Source: an uncultured Opitutia bacterium (GTDB lineage: Bacteria; Verrucomicrobiota; Verrucomicrobiia; Opitutales; Opitutaceae). From it: 52,582 bases of DNA. Shown in pieces: positions 8,041 through 16,773 of this stretch. Each line of letters opens with the position of its first letter. The first letter of the stretch is position 1. The notes under the pieces were generated by a model that did no database searches, had not been told where the DNA came from, and saw nothing but the letters and a program-made list of their open reading frames with translations. The translations under genes and the position numbers were made by a program. Location: positions 1 to 52,582 of the forward strand of contig CAIQQB010000131.1 in assembly GCA_903873805.1 (NCBI GenBank), read 5' to 3'.

Positions 8041-8058
8041 TTTACTCTCTCTCCTCCT

Positions 8059-9285
8059 ATGAAAATCGTTCTCGCCTACTCGGGCGGCCTCGACACGTCC
8101 GTCATCGTCAAATGGCTCCGCGAAACCTACGACGCGGAGATCATCACCTTCGCCGCCGACATCGGCCAGGAGGAGGAGCTGCGCGGGCTGTCGCAGAAGG
8201 CCCGGCGCACCGGTGCGTCGAAACACTACACCCTCGACCTCGTGGAGGAGTTCGCCCGCGACTTCATCTACCCGATGATCCGCGCCAACGCGGTTTATGA
8301 GGGCCAGTATTACCTCGGGACCTCCATCGCCCGGCCGCTCATCGCCAAGGCCCAGATCGCCATCGCGAAAAAGGAAAAGGCCGACACGGTCGCGCATGGC
8401 GCCACTGGCAAGGGCAACGACCAGTGCCGCTTCGAGCTCACCTACATGGCGCTGGCGCCGCAGCTCCAGATCATCGCCCCGTGGAAAATCGAGGCCTACC
8501 GCGATCTCTTTCCCGGCCGCGCCGAGATGATCGCCTATTGCGAGAAGCACAAAATCCCCGTCGAAGCTTCGCTGAAGAAGCCCTATTCGATGGACCGGAA
8601 TCTCCTGCATATTTCGTACGAGGCCGGCATCCTGGAGGACCCGTGGTTTGACCCGACGACGAAGGCCAACAAGGCCATGTTCAAGCTCTCCGTCTCGCCC
8701 GAGGATGCGCCCGACCGGGCGGAATACGTCGAGCTGGACTTCGTCAAGGGCAACTGCGTCTCCGTCAACGGCCGGAAACTCTCGCCGGGCAACGTGCTCA
8801 AGACGTTGAACAAGCTGGGCGGCAAGCACGGCGTCGGCCGGGTGGACCTGGTGGAAAACCGGTTCGTCGGCATGAAGTCGCGCGGGGTCTATGAGACGCC
8901 CGGTGGCACGATCCTCATGCAGGCGCACAAGCAGATCGAGAGCCTGACTCTCGACCGCGAAGTGCAGCATCTGCGTGACTCGCTGATCCCGAAATACGCC
9001 GAGCTGGTCTATTACGGCTTCTGGTTCGCCCCCGAACGCGAGGCCTTGCAGGCGCTGGTGGACGAGAGCCAGAAGTTCGTCACCGGCACCGTGCGGCTGA
9101 AGCTCTACAAGGGCAACATCATCACCTGCGGCCGGAAGTCGAAGTATTCACTTTACGACGACAAGATTGCCTCGATGGAGGGCGTGAAGAGCTGGTACAA
9201 CCAGAGCGACGCGACCGGCTTCATCCGGCTCAACGGCCTCCGCCTGCGCGCCCGCAGCCTGGCGCAGGGCGGCCCGAAGGTCTGA
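8059..9285 (+). CDS. argG: Argininosuccinate synthase
   Basis: Joins citrulline and aspartate with ATP to make argininosuccinate, the step after argF. The protein has 408 residues, standard length. It begins [15 protein letters not shown], the N-type ATP pyrophosphatase P-loop. Also present are [13 protein letters not shown] (about 86-98), the citrulline/aspartate loop [13 protein letters not shown] (about 115-127) and [12 protein letters not shown]. The start is clear from the conserved N-terminus; the preceding TCTCCTCCT is a pyrimidine tract, not a Shine-Dalgarno. With argF it forms a split arginine pair. Confidence 0.97.
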   Translation: MKIVLAYSGGLDTSVIVKWLRETYDAEIITFAADIGQEEELRGLSQKARRTGASKHYTLDLVEEFARDFIYPMIRANAVYEGQYYLGTSIARPLIAKAQIAIAKKEKADTVAHGATGKGNDQCRFELTYMALAPQLQIIAPWKIEAYRDLFPGRAEMIAYCEKHKIPVEASLKKPYSMDRNLLHISYEAGILEDPWFDPTTKANKAMFKLSVSPEDAPDRAEYVELDFVKGNCVSVNGRKLSPGNVLKTLNKLGGKHGVGRVDLVENRFVGMKSRGVYETPGGTILMQAHKQIESLTLDREVQHLRDSLIPKYAELVYYGFWFAPEREALQALVDESQKFVTGTVRLKLYKGNIITCGRKSKYSLYDDKIASMEGVKSWYNQSDATGFIRLNGLRLRARSLAQGGPKV

Positions 9286-9323
9286 CCTCCTCCGCGGCCC
9301 GTCGCGCCGCTCCCTCTTTCACC

Positions 9324-10475
9324 ATGAAAACTGTCCGCCTCGGCATCGTTGGTCTCGGGATGGGTGCGTTGCATGCCGCCAATGTCCAGTCCGGCAAGGT
9401 CCGGCGGGCGGTGGTCACCGCGGTGGCCGACAACAATCCGGAGAAGTTTTCCCGGGCGCCCGGGGCCCGCGCCTTTGCGACCGCCGAGGAACTCATCGGC
9501 TCGGGCCTGGTCGACGCCGTGCTCATCGCCACCCCGCACTATTCCCATACATCCCTCGGCATCAAGGCGCTCCGGGCCGGCCTGCACGTGCTGGTCGAAA
9601 AGCCGATCTCGGTCCAGCTCGCCGACGCCCAGCGGCTCCTGGCCGCGCACCGGGGCAAAAAGCAGGTGTTCGCCGCGATGTTCAATCAGCGCACCGATCC
9701 CTTTTACCAGAAGATCCGCGCGCTCGTCCGCGGCGGCGAGCTCGGCGAGTTTCACCGGATCAGCTGGACGGTGACGGACTGGTTCCGGCCGGCCGCCTAC
9801 TATGCCAGCAGCGCGTGGCGGGCGACCTGGGCCGGCGAGGGTGGGGGCATCCTGCTCAACCAGTGTCCGCACAACCTGGACCTGCTGCAGTGGATGTTCG
9901 GAATGCCGGTCCGTCTGCGCGCCTACTGCCATTTCGGCCGCTACCATGACATCGAGGTGGAGGACGACGTGACGGCCTACTTGGAATTTGCGAACGGCGC
10001 GACCGGCGTTTTCACGGCCTCGACCGGCGAGGCCCCGGGCACCAACCGCCTCGAGGTCGCGGCCGAGCGCGGCCGGCTGGTCTATGAAAACGACCGGCTG
10101 ACTTTCACCCGGAACGCCGTGCCCGCGGCGGAGTTTTCCCGCACGACCAAGGAGCCGTTTGCCAAGCCGGCGACCGACGAGGTGGTGTTTCCCCTCACGG
10201 GCCACGGCGGCCAGCATGCCGAGCTGCTGCAGAACTTCATCGACGCCATCCTCGACGGCACGCCGCTGCTCGCGCCGGCCTCCGAGGGGCTGCACTCGGT
10301 CGGGCTCGCCAACGCAATGCTGCTTTCGACCTGGACCGACCGGACCGTCTCGCTGCCCATCAGCGGCCGTGCCTACGCCGGGTGGCTGAAAAAGAAAATC
10401 GCCACGTCCAAGCGCAAGCCGCGGACAAAATCCGGCGTGACGGCCGCCGATCTCGCCAAATCCTTCGGCCGCTGA
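9324..10475 (+). CDS. Gfo/Idh/MocA family oxidoreductase
   Basis: A 383-residue NAD(P)-dependent sugar or inositol oxidoreductase-like protein. The N-terminal Rossmann fold opens with LGIVGLGMGALHA (about 4-16). The family EKP motif is at about 93-95 (HVLVEKPIS). The C-terminal half is the alpha/beta substrate domain, with the GGGILLNQCPHNLDLL segment containing the usual D-x-x-H-N-L-D-like catalytic region. The Lys-rich tail (about 355-375) is unusual. It precedes uxaC, so a role in uronate or other sugar catabolism is plausible but not shown. The substrate is unknown. Confidence 0.9.
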   Translation: MKTVRLGIVGLGMGALHAANVQSGKVRRAVVTAVADNNPEKFSRAPGARAFATAEELIGSGLVDAVLIATPHYSHTSLGIKALRAGLHVLVEKPISVQLADAQRLLAAHRGKKQVFAAMFNQRTDPFYQKIRALVRGGELGEFHRISWTVTDWFRPAAYYASSAWRATWAGEGGGILLNQCPHNLDLLQWMFGMPVRLRAYCHFGRYHDIEVEDDVTAYLEFANGATGVFTASTGEAPGTNRLEVAAERGRLVYENDRLTFTRNAVPAAEFSRTTKEPFAKPATDEVVFPLTGHGGQHAELLQNFIDAILDGTPLLAPASEGLHSVGLANAMLLSTWTDRTVSLPISGRAYAGWLKKKIATSKRKPRTKSGVTAADLAKSFGR

Positions 10476-10762
10476 GCGGTTCTGCTTTTTGTAGCCCGGC
10501 GCGGGAGCGTCGGGACGAATCCGGGCCCACGAAACGGCGAAAGCCAATTCCCATCAGGCGGGATTGCCGTAGCCCGGCTCGGAAGAGCCGGGATTCCAGG
10601 TCGCACAATGGCTGCAACCTCCCGCGTCTCCCGAGGCGGGCTACACGTGAATGGGCGCGGCGCCGGCGAGCCGCCCATCGGTGAATTATTTTGCGGCTTT
10701 TGCGCCATTTTGCGGCCAACCTTTTCAACCTTCTTCCTTCCTCCCTCATCCTTTCCACCCCC
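10476..10762. other. Intergenic region with GTAGCCCGG-type repeats
   Basis: About 290 bp with no gene. It carries two copies of a GTAGCCCGG-led palindromic repeat (near 10491 and 10569) and an inverted relative ending GGCGGGCTACAC near 10647. It then has an AT-richer stretch (about 10682-10750) that is the likely uxaC leader. Related GCCCGGCTCGG..AGCCGGGA copies occur near 42427. Confidence 0.65.
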
Positions 10763-12190
10763 ATGTCCGCTCCCGCACCCTTCCTGCACGACGACTATCT
10801 GCTGACGACCGAGACGGCCCGCCGGCTCTATCATGATCATGCGAAGCCGCAGCCGATCTTCGACTACCACTGCCACCTGCCGCCCGACCAGATCGCCGCG
10901 AACCACCAGTTTCCCAACCTCACCTCGATCTGGCTCTACGGCGACCACTACAAATGGCGCGCCATGCGCAGCAATGGCGTCCCGGAGGATTCCATCACCG
11001 GCAGCGTCACCAGCGACTACGACAAGTTTCTCGCCTACGCCCGCACGGTCCCCCACACGCTGCGGAACCCGCTCCACCACTGGTCGCACCTTGAGCTGCG
11101 CCGCTATTTTGGCATCGATCTCCTCATCAACGAGGCCAACGCCCCGAAAATTTGGGAGCTCGCCAATGCCCGGCTCGCCCAGCCCGACCTTTCGGTCCAC
11201 GGCATTCTGAAGAAGTTCAAGGTCGCCGTCGTCTGCACGACCGACGACCCGGCCGACGACCTGGCGCACCATATGGCGATCGCCCGCTCCGGCCTGACCA
11301 CGCGGGTCTATCCGGCCTTCCGGCCTGACAAGGCCCTGCTCGTCAACCAACCCGCGATCCTCAACCCGTGGTGCGACCTGCTCGCCACGCGCGCCGGCGT
11401 GGAGGTGAAGGACCTCGCTTCCTTCCTCGACGCGCTGAAAAAACGCCACGACTTCTTCCATTCGCTCGGCGCCCGGGTTTCCGACCACGGCATGGAAAAC
11501 ATCCCCGACGCCACCTGCACGGAGCGCGAGGCCGCTGCGATCTTCGCGGCGGCGCGGACCGGTGCCGCGGCCACGCCCGAACAGGCCGCCAAGTTCACCG
11601 TCTTCCTGATGCTGTTCTTTGGCCGCCTCGACGCCGCCCGCGGCTGGACGAAGCAGCTCCACCTCGGCGCGATCCGCAATAACAACTCCCGCCTGATGCG
11701 CCGGCTCGGCGCGGACACCGGCGTGGACTCCATTGGTGATTTTCCGCAGACACGCGGCCTGTCCCGCTACCTCGATGCGCTCGACGCCACCAACGAGCTG
11801 CCCAAGGTCATCCTCTACAACGTGAATCCGGCCGACAACTACGCCTTTGCGACCATGGCTGGCAACTTCCAGGACGGCGCTGTCGTCGGGAAGGTCCAGT
11901 TCGGCTCCGGCTGGTGGTTCCTCGACCAGCGCGAGGGCATGGAATGGCAGCTGAACGCGCTGTCACAGATCGGCCTGCTCAGCCGGTTCGTGGGGATGCT
12001 GACGGACTCGCGCAGTTTCATGAGCTATGTGCGCCACGAGTATTTCCGTCGCCTGCTGTGCCAGCTCATCGGCGCCGACGTTGCTGCCGGCCTGATCCCC
12101 AACGACCACGCTGCCCTGGCCGAGCTGGTGGAAAACATCTGTTACGGCAACGCCAGCCGGTATTTCGGGATGGAGGCGGGGACGTTCTGA
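10763..12190 (+). CDS. uxaC: Glucuronate isomerase (uronate isomerase)
   Basis: Interconverts glucuronate and fructuronate (or galacturonate and tagaturonate), the first step in uronic acid breakdown. At 475 residues it matches the family. It is an amidohydrolase-fold enzyme: the metal-binding H-x-H lies in FDYHCHLPPDQIA (about 33-45). YGDHYKWRAMRSNG, KFTVFLMLFFGRLDAARGW and LHLGAIRNNNSRL are typical UxaC blocks. The start ATG follows a CCACCCCC tract. The neighbouring oxidoreductase is compatible with growth on plant or algal polysaccharides; uxaB and uxuA are not in the window. Confidence 0.95.
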   Translation: MSAPAPFLHDDYLLTTETARRLYHDHAKPQPIFDYHCHLPPDQIAANHQFPNLTSIWLYGDHYKWRAMRSNGVPEDSITGSVTSDYDKFLAYARTVPHTLRNPLHHWSHLELRRYFGIDLLINEANAPKIWELANARLAQPDLSVHGILKKFKVAVVCTTDDPADDLAHHMAIARSGLTTRVYPAFRPDKALLVNQPAILNPWCDLLATRAGVEVKDLASFLDALKKRHDFFHSLGARVSDHGMENIPDATCTEREAAAIFAAARTGAAATPEQAAKFTVFLMLFFGRLDAARGWTKQLHLGAIRNNNSRLMRRLGADTGVDSIGDFPQTRGLSRYLDALDATNELPKVILYNVNPADNYAFATMAGNFQDGAVVGKVQFGSGWWFLDQREGMEWQLNALSQIGLLSRFVGMLTDSRSFMSYVRHEYFRRLLCQLIGADVAAGLIPNDHAALAELVENICYGNASRYFGMEAGTF

Positions 12191-12448
12191 TCGGCGCCGG
12201 ATGTAGGCTGGGAAGCCTGCGCTACTCCAAACCGGTGGGAAAGCTGCTCAGCACCCGCGGCTTGAGCACGGTGACGCTGGGTCGATTTGACTCGTCCCGA
12301 CCAAGCGTAGGGCCGGTCTTTGACCGCCCCCCGCTGGTCGGCCAAAGCCGGGCCCAGCGCCCAAACCCATTCCGCGGCAGTAGGACCCGGCACTGGTATC
12401 TTCCCATCCTTGCACCGGGCGAATCCCTCCTCCACATTCGCGGCCTTC
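12191..12448. other. Intergenic repeats upstream of the mla operon
   Basis: About 260 bp without a gene. It contains a TGTAGGCTGGGAAGCCTGCGCTAC hairpin-like repeat near 12202-12225. A larger imperfect palindrome of about 80 bp (roughly 12280-12362) has GCTGGG..CCGACCA.GCG pairing with CGC.GGTCGG..CCCAGC. The mla promoter probably lies between 12365 and 12448; no clear boxes are seen. Confidence 0.55.
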
Positions 12449-13225
12449 ATGTTACGCATCCTCGGACGCTCGGGTTTGGACGTCGTCGGTGAATTTGGCG
12501 ACTTCGCCCTGTTCACCGGCCGCTCGCTGCTGGCCGCCATCGGCTCGCGCAAGCTCGGCCGGCGCATCATGCGCGCGCTTTACGAGCAGGGCGTCCGCTG
12601 TCTGCCGGTCATCATCATCGTGGGCGTCTTCACCGGCCTCGTGCTCGGACTCCAGGGCTACTACGTTCTCAACCGGTTCGGCTCCACCAGCCTGCTCGGC
12701 GACCTCGTCTCTCTGACGCTGGTGCGCGAGCTCGGTCCGGTGCTGGCGGCCCTGATGCTGGTCGGGCAGGCCGGCTCGGCGCTCGCCGCCGAGCTGGGCA
12801 TCCAGCGCAACAGCGAGCAGATCGACGCCCTGGAGACCATGGGGGCCAGCCCGCTGGCCTATCTGGTTGCGCCCCGGCTCATTGCCGCCCTGCTGTCGTT
12901 CCCGATCCAGACCACATTCTTCACCCTGGTCGGGCTGGTCGGCGGCTGGATTTCCGGCACCCTGGTGCTGGCGCTGCAGGGCAACGTTTACTGGTCGGCG
13001 GTGTTTCGCGCGGTCGAGCCGGCGGATGTCCGTGAGTGCCTGCTCAAGGCCGTGGTCTTTGGGCTCCTCACCACCGCCATCTGCGCACACAACGGCTACA
13101 ACACCCACCGCCGGCGCCGGGCCTCGGGGGCGCGCGCCGTGAGCGCCTCGACCACCCGCGCGGTCGTGCTGTCGAGCATCAGCGTGCTCGCGGCCGACTA
13201 CCTCATCACCTCGCTGCTCGTCTGA
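12449..13225 (+). CDS. mlaE: MlaE family lipid ABC transporter permease
   Basis: Inner-membrane permease of the Mla phospholipid transport system. The 258 residues hold five to six hydrophobic helices. The family signature spans about 85-125: SLTLVRELGPVLAALMLVGQ, then GSALAAELG, then EQIDALETMG, matching the MlaE/TrnI core. The ATG at 12449 is the first plausible start; frames upstream are repeat-derived. The gene is followed 3 bp later by mlaF and begins a five-gene run with overlapping or touching ends. Confidence 0.93.
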   Translation: MLRILGRSGLDVVGEFGDFALFTGRSLLAAIGSRKLGRRIMRALYEQGVRCLPVIIIVGVFTGLVLGLQGYYVLNRFGSTSLLGDLVSLTLVRELGPVLAALMLVGQAGSALAAELGIQRNSEQIDALETMGASPLAYLVAPRLIAALLSFPIQTTFFTLVGLVGGWISGTLVLALQGNVYWSAVFRAVEPADVRECLLKAVVFGLLTTAICAHNGYNTHRRRRASGARAVSASTTRAVVLSSISVLAADYLITSLLV

Positions 13226-13228
13226 GCC

Positions 13229-14047
13229 ATGAGCGACCCCGGTCAGACTCCCGAGCTGTTTCTCGACGTGCGCGGCATCCGCAAGCGCTTCGGGGACTAC
13301 GACGTGCTCGCCGGCGTGGACCTCCTGGTGCCCCGCGGCAGCGTGGTCACCGTGCTGGGCAAGAGCGGCACCGGCAAATCCGTCTTCCTCAAATGCCTCG
13401 CCGGTCTCGTCACGCCGGACGCTGGCGAAATCCGTTTCGACGGGCGCGCGCTTGATGCCGCCAACGCCGCCTCCCGCGCCGAGTTTCGCCGCCGCTGCAG
13501 CTACCTCTTCCAGAGCAACGCGCTCTTTGATTCGCTCACCGTGCTGGAGAACGTCGCCCTGCCGCTGGAACAGACGACGCAGGTACCCAACGCCGAGATC
13601 CGCACGCGCTGCCTCGAGGCCTTGCGCCAGCTGGAACTGGAGCGTTTCCGCGACCAGCACCCGGGGCAGCTGTCCGGCGGCATGCTGAAGCGCGTGGCCT
13701 TGGCCCGGGCGATTGTCACCCGGCCCGAGCTCGTGCTGTTCGACGAGCCGACCGCTGGGCTCGATCCATTGCGGCGCAACGCCGTCTTTGAGATGGTGGC
13801 CAAATACCAGCGCCAGTTCGGCTTCACCGCCGTGCTGGTCACGCACGATGTGCCGGAGGCCCTGGCGGTGAGCGACCGGGTGGCGCTGCTGGACGGCGGC
13901 CAGATGCGATTTCAGGGAACGCCGGGGGCCTTTGCGGCGTCGGAGGATCCGGCGGTGCGGGCGTTCCGTGACAGCGCCGGCGCGCTCCGCGACACGATTG
14001 CGGCGCTGCGCCGGGGGGAGACCGTGCTTTCGGAGGATAACTTATGA
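13229..14047 (+). CDS. mlaF: Mla lipid transport ATP-binding protein
   Basis: ATPase of the Mla system. Of 272 residues, Walker A (GKSGTGKS) is at 44-51, the ABC signature (LSGGM) at 148-152, Walker B (LVLFDEPTAGLDP) at about 168-180 and the H-loop His at 206 (VTHD). The GKSGTGKSV form is characteristic of the MlaF branch. The C-terminal tail after about residue 230 is predicted helical. The stop overlaps the mlaD start by four bases (ATGA), implying coupled translation. Confidence 0.95.
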   Translation: MSDPGQTPELFLDVRGIRKRFGDYDVLAGVDLLVPRGSVVTVLGKSGTGKSVFLKCLAGLVTPDAGEIRFDGRALDAANAASRAEFRRRCSYLFQSNALFDSLTVLENVALPLEQTTQVPNAEIRTRCLEALRQLELERFRDQHPGQLSGGMLKRVALARAIVTRPELVLFDEPTAGLDPLRRNAVFEMVAKYQRQFGFTAVLVTHDVPEALAVSDRVALLDGGQMRFQGTPGAFAASEDPAVRAFRDSAGALRDTIAALRRGETVLSEDNL

Positions 14048-14517
14048 AACAACAGACCAAGTTGGAGCTCGTCGTCGGCGCCTTTGTGCTCACCGGCCTG
14101 GCGGGGGTGGCCTACCTCGCCCTGAAGATCGGCGCCGGCACGCTCGTCGGCGGCGACACCTACCTCGTGAGCGCTGAATTCGGCAACATCGGCAGTCTCA
14201 CGCCGGGCAGCAACGTGGTCATTTCCGGTGTGCCGGTCGGCCGGGTCGAAAAGGTGAGTCTCAACCCCAAGAATTTTCGCGCCATTGTCGACCTGCGCCT
14301 GGAAAAGGCGGTGCAGCTGCCGACCGACACCATTGCTTCGGTGAAGAGCAGCGGCCTGATCGGCGACAAATACCTCGCGCTGGCCCCGGGGGCCGACGCC
14401 GAGATGATTGCGCCTGGCGGCAAGATCACCGAACACGAGGACGATGTGGATATTGCGTCCTTGATCAGCCGCTTCGCCTTCGGCAATGTGTCGCCCGACA
14501 AAACAGAGAAAAAATGA
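14044..14517 (+). CDS. mlaD: MCE-domain lipid-binding protein MlaD
   Basis: Membrane-anchored, periplasmic MCE protein that sits on the MlaFE transporter. The 157 residues begin with one transmembrane helix (about 7-25, LVVGAFVLTGLAGVAYLAL). One MCE domain follows (about 37-115) with the motif GSNVVISGVPVGRVEKV. A short helical tail (DIASLISRFAFG) matches the pore-lining C-terminus of E. coli MlaD. The start overlaps the mlaF stop and the stop overlaps the mlaC start. Confidence 0.93.
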   Translation: MKQQTKLELVVGAFVLTGLAGVAYLALKIGAGTLVGGDTYLVSAEFGNIGSLTPGSNVVISGVPVGRVEKVSLNPKNFRAIVDLRLEKAVQLPTDTIASVKSSGLIGDKYLALAPGADAEMIAPGGKITEHEDDVDIASLISRFAFGNVSPDKTEKK

Positions 14518-15248
14518 ACCTGCGCCCGATTGACCGCCGACGGTTGTCCAACCTTCCCTGCGCTCACGCGCCGGGCCACGTTCTGCTGGCTCCACCCTTA
14601 GCCCGCATCGGGAGAAGCAGTGCAGGGATCTTCGCACTCCTCTTGGCGCTCACCGGAAGCGCCCCCGCCACCTTTGCCGCCACGCCCGCTGCGCCCACGG
14701 TTGCGACCACCGCCGTCGCGAACGATCCGTCGGCCATGCTGCACGGCGCGGTGGATGAGGTGCTGGCGATCGCCTACGACGACAAGCCCGGCACCGATCC
14801 ATTGCCGGTGCGCGTGCGGCCGGTGCTCGCAAAATATTTCAGCTTTGACGCGCTCACCCGCAGCGCGGTCGGCCCCACCTGGCGGAATTTCACGCCGGAG
14901 CAGCAGGCGCGCACGACCGAGCTTTTCACGGAGCTGGTGGTCCGCACGTACGCACAGAAATTTGAGCCGGGCGACCGGCCGAAAGTCTCTTTTGCCAAGG
15001 CGGTCGAGATCGACGCCAGCCGCCGGGAACTGCCGACCACGATCACCTATGCCGGCAAGAACTACGCGGTTTCCTACCGCGTCCGCCAGATGGCCGACAG
15101 CTGGCGCATCTATGATGTGAACATCGAGGGCATCAGCCTTGTGGCGAACTACCGGGCGCAGTTTGACGCGCTGGCCCAGAAGGGTGGGGCGGCGGCGATC
15201 ATCGCCGCGCTGGAGAAGAACATCGCCGACTTTTCCGCCAAGAAATGA
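14514..15248 (+). CDS. mlaC: Periplasmic phospholipid-binding protein MlaC
   Basis: Shuttles phospholipid between the outer-membrane MlaA complex and MlaFED. Of 244 residues, a long N-terminal extension (about 1-55) contains a hydrophobic run (SAGIFALLLALTG, about 36-48) ending near ATFAA, a likely signal peptide. The Ttg2D/MlaC domain follows: RPVLAKYFSFDALTRSAVG.TWR, EQQARTTELFTELVVRTYA and VSYRVRQMADSWRIYDVNIEG. It starts in the ATGA overlap with mlaD. The long N-region means the real start could be an internal one, though no better ATG lies between. Confidence 0.92.
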   Translation: MNLRPIDRRRLSNLPCAHAPGHVLLAPPLARIGRSSAGIFALLLALTGSAPATFAATPAAPTVATTAVANDPSAMLHGAVDEVLAIAYDDKPGTDPLPVRVRPVLAKYFSFDALTRSAVGPTWRNFTPEQQARTTELFTELVVRTYAQKFEPGDRPKVSFAKAVEIDASRRELPTTITYAGKNYAVSYRVRQMADSWRIYDVNIEGISLVANYRAQFDALAQKGGAAAIIAALEKNIADFSAKK

Positions 15249-16111
15249 CCGCGCTCCCTTTGTCCCTCCCAGCCGGCTCGCCGGCTCGCCCACCCTTGAT
15301 GCGGACCTTCCAATGTAGGCGGGGTGCCCTCACCCCGCTTTCTGCCTTCCTCGTGATCCTACTGCTCGCCGGTGGCATCGGCCGCAGCACCGCCTGGGCT
15401 GCCGAAGCGACGGGAGCCTCGGCCGGTCCCGCCGGAGCCGCCCCGAACCGGGTGGATGACGACGCGGACGAGTTTGCCGTTCCGCATGTCAGCGATCCGT
15501 TCGAGCCCGTGAACCGGGTTTTCTTTCGGTTCAACGACGGCCTCTACGCCTGGGTGCTGCGGCCGTTTGCGCATGGTTACGAGAAGACGGTGCCGGCACC
15601 CGCCCAACGCGGCCTGGCCAATTTTTTCAACAACCTGAAGTTTCCCGCCCGGTTCGTCAGCAGCATTCTCCAGGGCAAGCCCGCCCGGGCGGCGAAGGAG
15701 ACGGGGAAGTTTCTGCTCAACACCACCGTCGGACTCGCCGGCTTCGTGCGCGTTTCCGACTCAGTGCCGGCGCTCACCAACCTGCCGCCGGAGGATCTGG
15801 GGCAGACGTTTGGGGTTTGGGGCATTGGCAACGGCCCCTATCTGGTGCTGCCGTTGATCGGTCCCAGCACGCTGCGTGACGTCGTTGGACTGGCGGGGGA
15901 CACGGAGCTCAACCCCATTAGCTGGCACCCGATTGAGGAAATCCACGGCTATGACTGGACCTGGCGCGGGGAGGCCGAGACGGTGGAGTTGGTCAATGCG
16001 ATGCCCGACTTGGTCCGCACCTATGACAGCCTGCATCAGGCGGCCGTCGACCCCTATGTGGCGATGCGGACCGGCTACATCCAGCTCCGCGACGCGGCGA
16101 TCAAGAAGTAG
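15245..16111 (+). CDS. mlaA: MlaA/VacJ family outer-membrane lipid asymmetry protein
   Basis: Outer-membrane partner that removes misplaced phospholipid. Of 288 residues, the VacJ domain (about 80-280) is clear: DPFEPVNRVFFRFND, NFFNNLKFPARFV, FLLNTTVGLAGFVRVSD and DLGQTFGVWGIGNGPYLVLP. The N-terminus has a hydrophobic core (AFLVILLLAGG, about 34-44) but no lipobox Cys, unlike E. coli MlaA, so it looks like an ordinary signal peptide. Part of that leader (QCRRGALTPLS) is encoded by a dispersed palindrome at 15319-15338. The ATG overlaps the mlaC stop. An internal ATG at about 15299 is a possible start. Confidence 0.92.
   Translation: MTALPLSLPAGSPARPPLMRTFQCRRGALTPLSAFLVILLLAGGIGRSTAWAAEATGASAGPAGAAPNRVDDDADEFAVPHVSDPFEPVNRVFFRFNDGLYAWVLRPFAHGYEKTVPAPAQRGLANFFNNLKFPARFVSSILQGKPARAAKETGKFLLNTTVGLAGFVRVSDSVPALTNLPPEDLGQTFGVWGIGNGPYLVLPLIGPSTLRDVVGLAGDTELNPISWHPIEEIHGYDWTWRGEAETVELVNAMPDLVRTYDSLHQAAVDPYVAMRTGYIQLRDAAIKK
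15319..15338. repeat. Family C palindrome inside the mlaA leader
   Basis: GCGGGGTG-CCCT-CACCCCGC is a perfect 8-bp stem with a 4-nt loop, preceded by TGTAG. The same motif occurs between genes at 24355-24418 and 49175-49238, and as fragments near 32600, 34244, 34313 and 47590. Here it is translated as part of the MlaA signal peptide. Confidence 0.8.
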
Positions 16112-16167
16112 CGTGGGATTGCCACGTTTCGCATTTGCCAAACTGACGGCGGGTTTTTGGCTGGGGC

Positions 16168-16731
16168 ATGCGAATCAGCGGAGGAAGGGCGCGGGGGGTC
16201 CCGCTCGTGGTGCCGAAAGGGGACGCGGTGCGTCCGGCGACCGACGGGATGCGGCAGGCGGTGTTTTCGAGCCTGGCGGCGCGGGTGCCGGGCGCACGCT
16301 TTGCCGACCTGTTTGCCGGCAGCGGCGCCTACGGACTGGAGGCGCTGAGCCGGGGTGCGGCGGGCGGTGTGTGGGTGGAAAAAAACGCGAAAGCCGCCGC
16401 GTGTCTCCGCCAGAATCTCGCGGTGGTGTGCAAAAGCCTGGGCCGGGACGGGTCAGGGCTGGCGGTGCTGGGGACGGATGCGCTGGCCTGGACTCCTGTG
16501 GCTGGCGAAGAGCCGGATTTGGTCTTCATCGATCCGCCCTATGAAATCATCGCGGACGTGGCCCCGGTGTTGTTCGCGCGGCTGGCCGTGGCCTTGGTCG
16601 CCAAGCCTGACGTGCTGGTGGTGTTCGAAATGCCCGGCGAACTCACGCTGGAGCCGGCCGGCTGGGAATGCGTGAAGCGCCTCGGCAAAGGCGCGCACCA
16701 GCCGACAGTGGTGATTTTCCGGCAGGCGTGA
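16168..16731 (+). CDS. rsmD: 16S rRNA (guanine(966)-N(2))-methyltransferase
   Basis: Methylates G966 of 16S rRNA using S-adenosylmethionine. The 187 residues are normal length. It opens MRISGG.ARG.PL, typical of RsmD. The SAM-binding motif is LFAGSGAYGLEALSRGA (about 47-63) and the N6/N2-type catalytic motif is IDPPYE (about 119-124). The end VIFRQA matches the family's terminal strand. It is the last gene of the plus-strand block, convergent with rsmE. Confidence 0.93.
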   Translation: MRISGGRARGVPLVVPKGDAVRPATDGMRQAVFSSLAARVPGARFADLFAGSGAYGLEALSRGAAGGVWVEKNAKAAACLRQNLAVVCKSLGRDGSGLAVLGTDALAWTPVAGEEPDLVFIDPPYEIIADVAPVLFARLAVALVAKPDVLVVFEMPGELTLEPAGWECVKRLGKGAHQPTVVIFRQA

Positions 16732-16773
16732 GGCCCAATCTGGTACCCCGCCTACATTGCCAACGCGGCCGTC

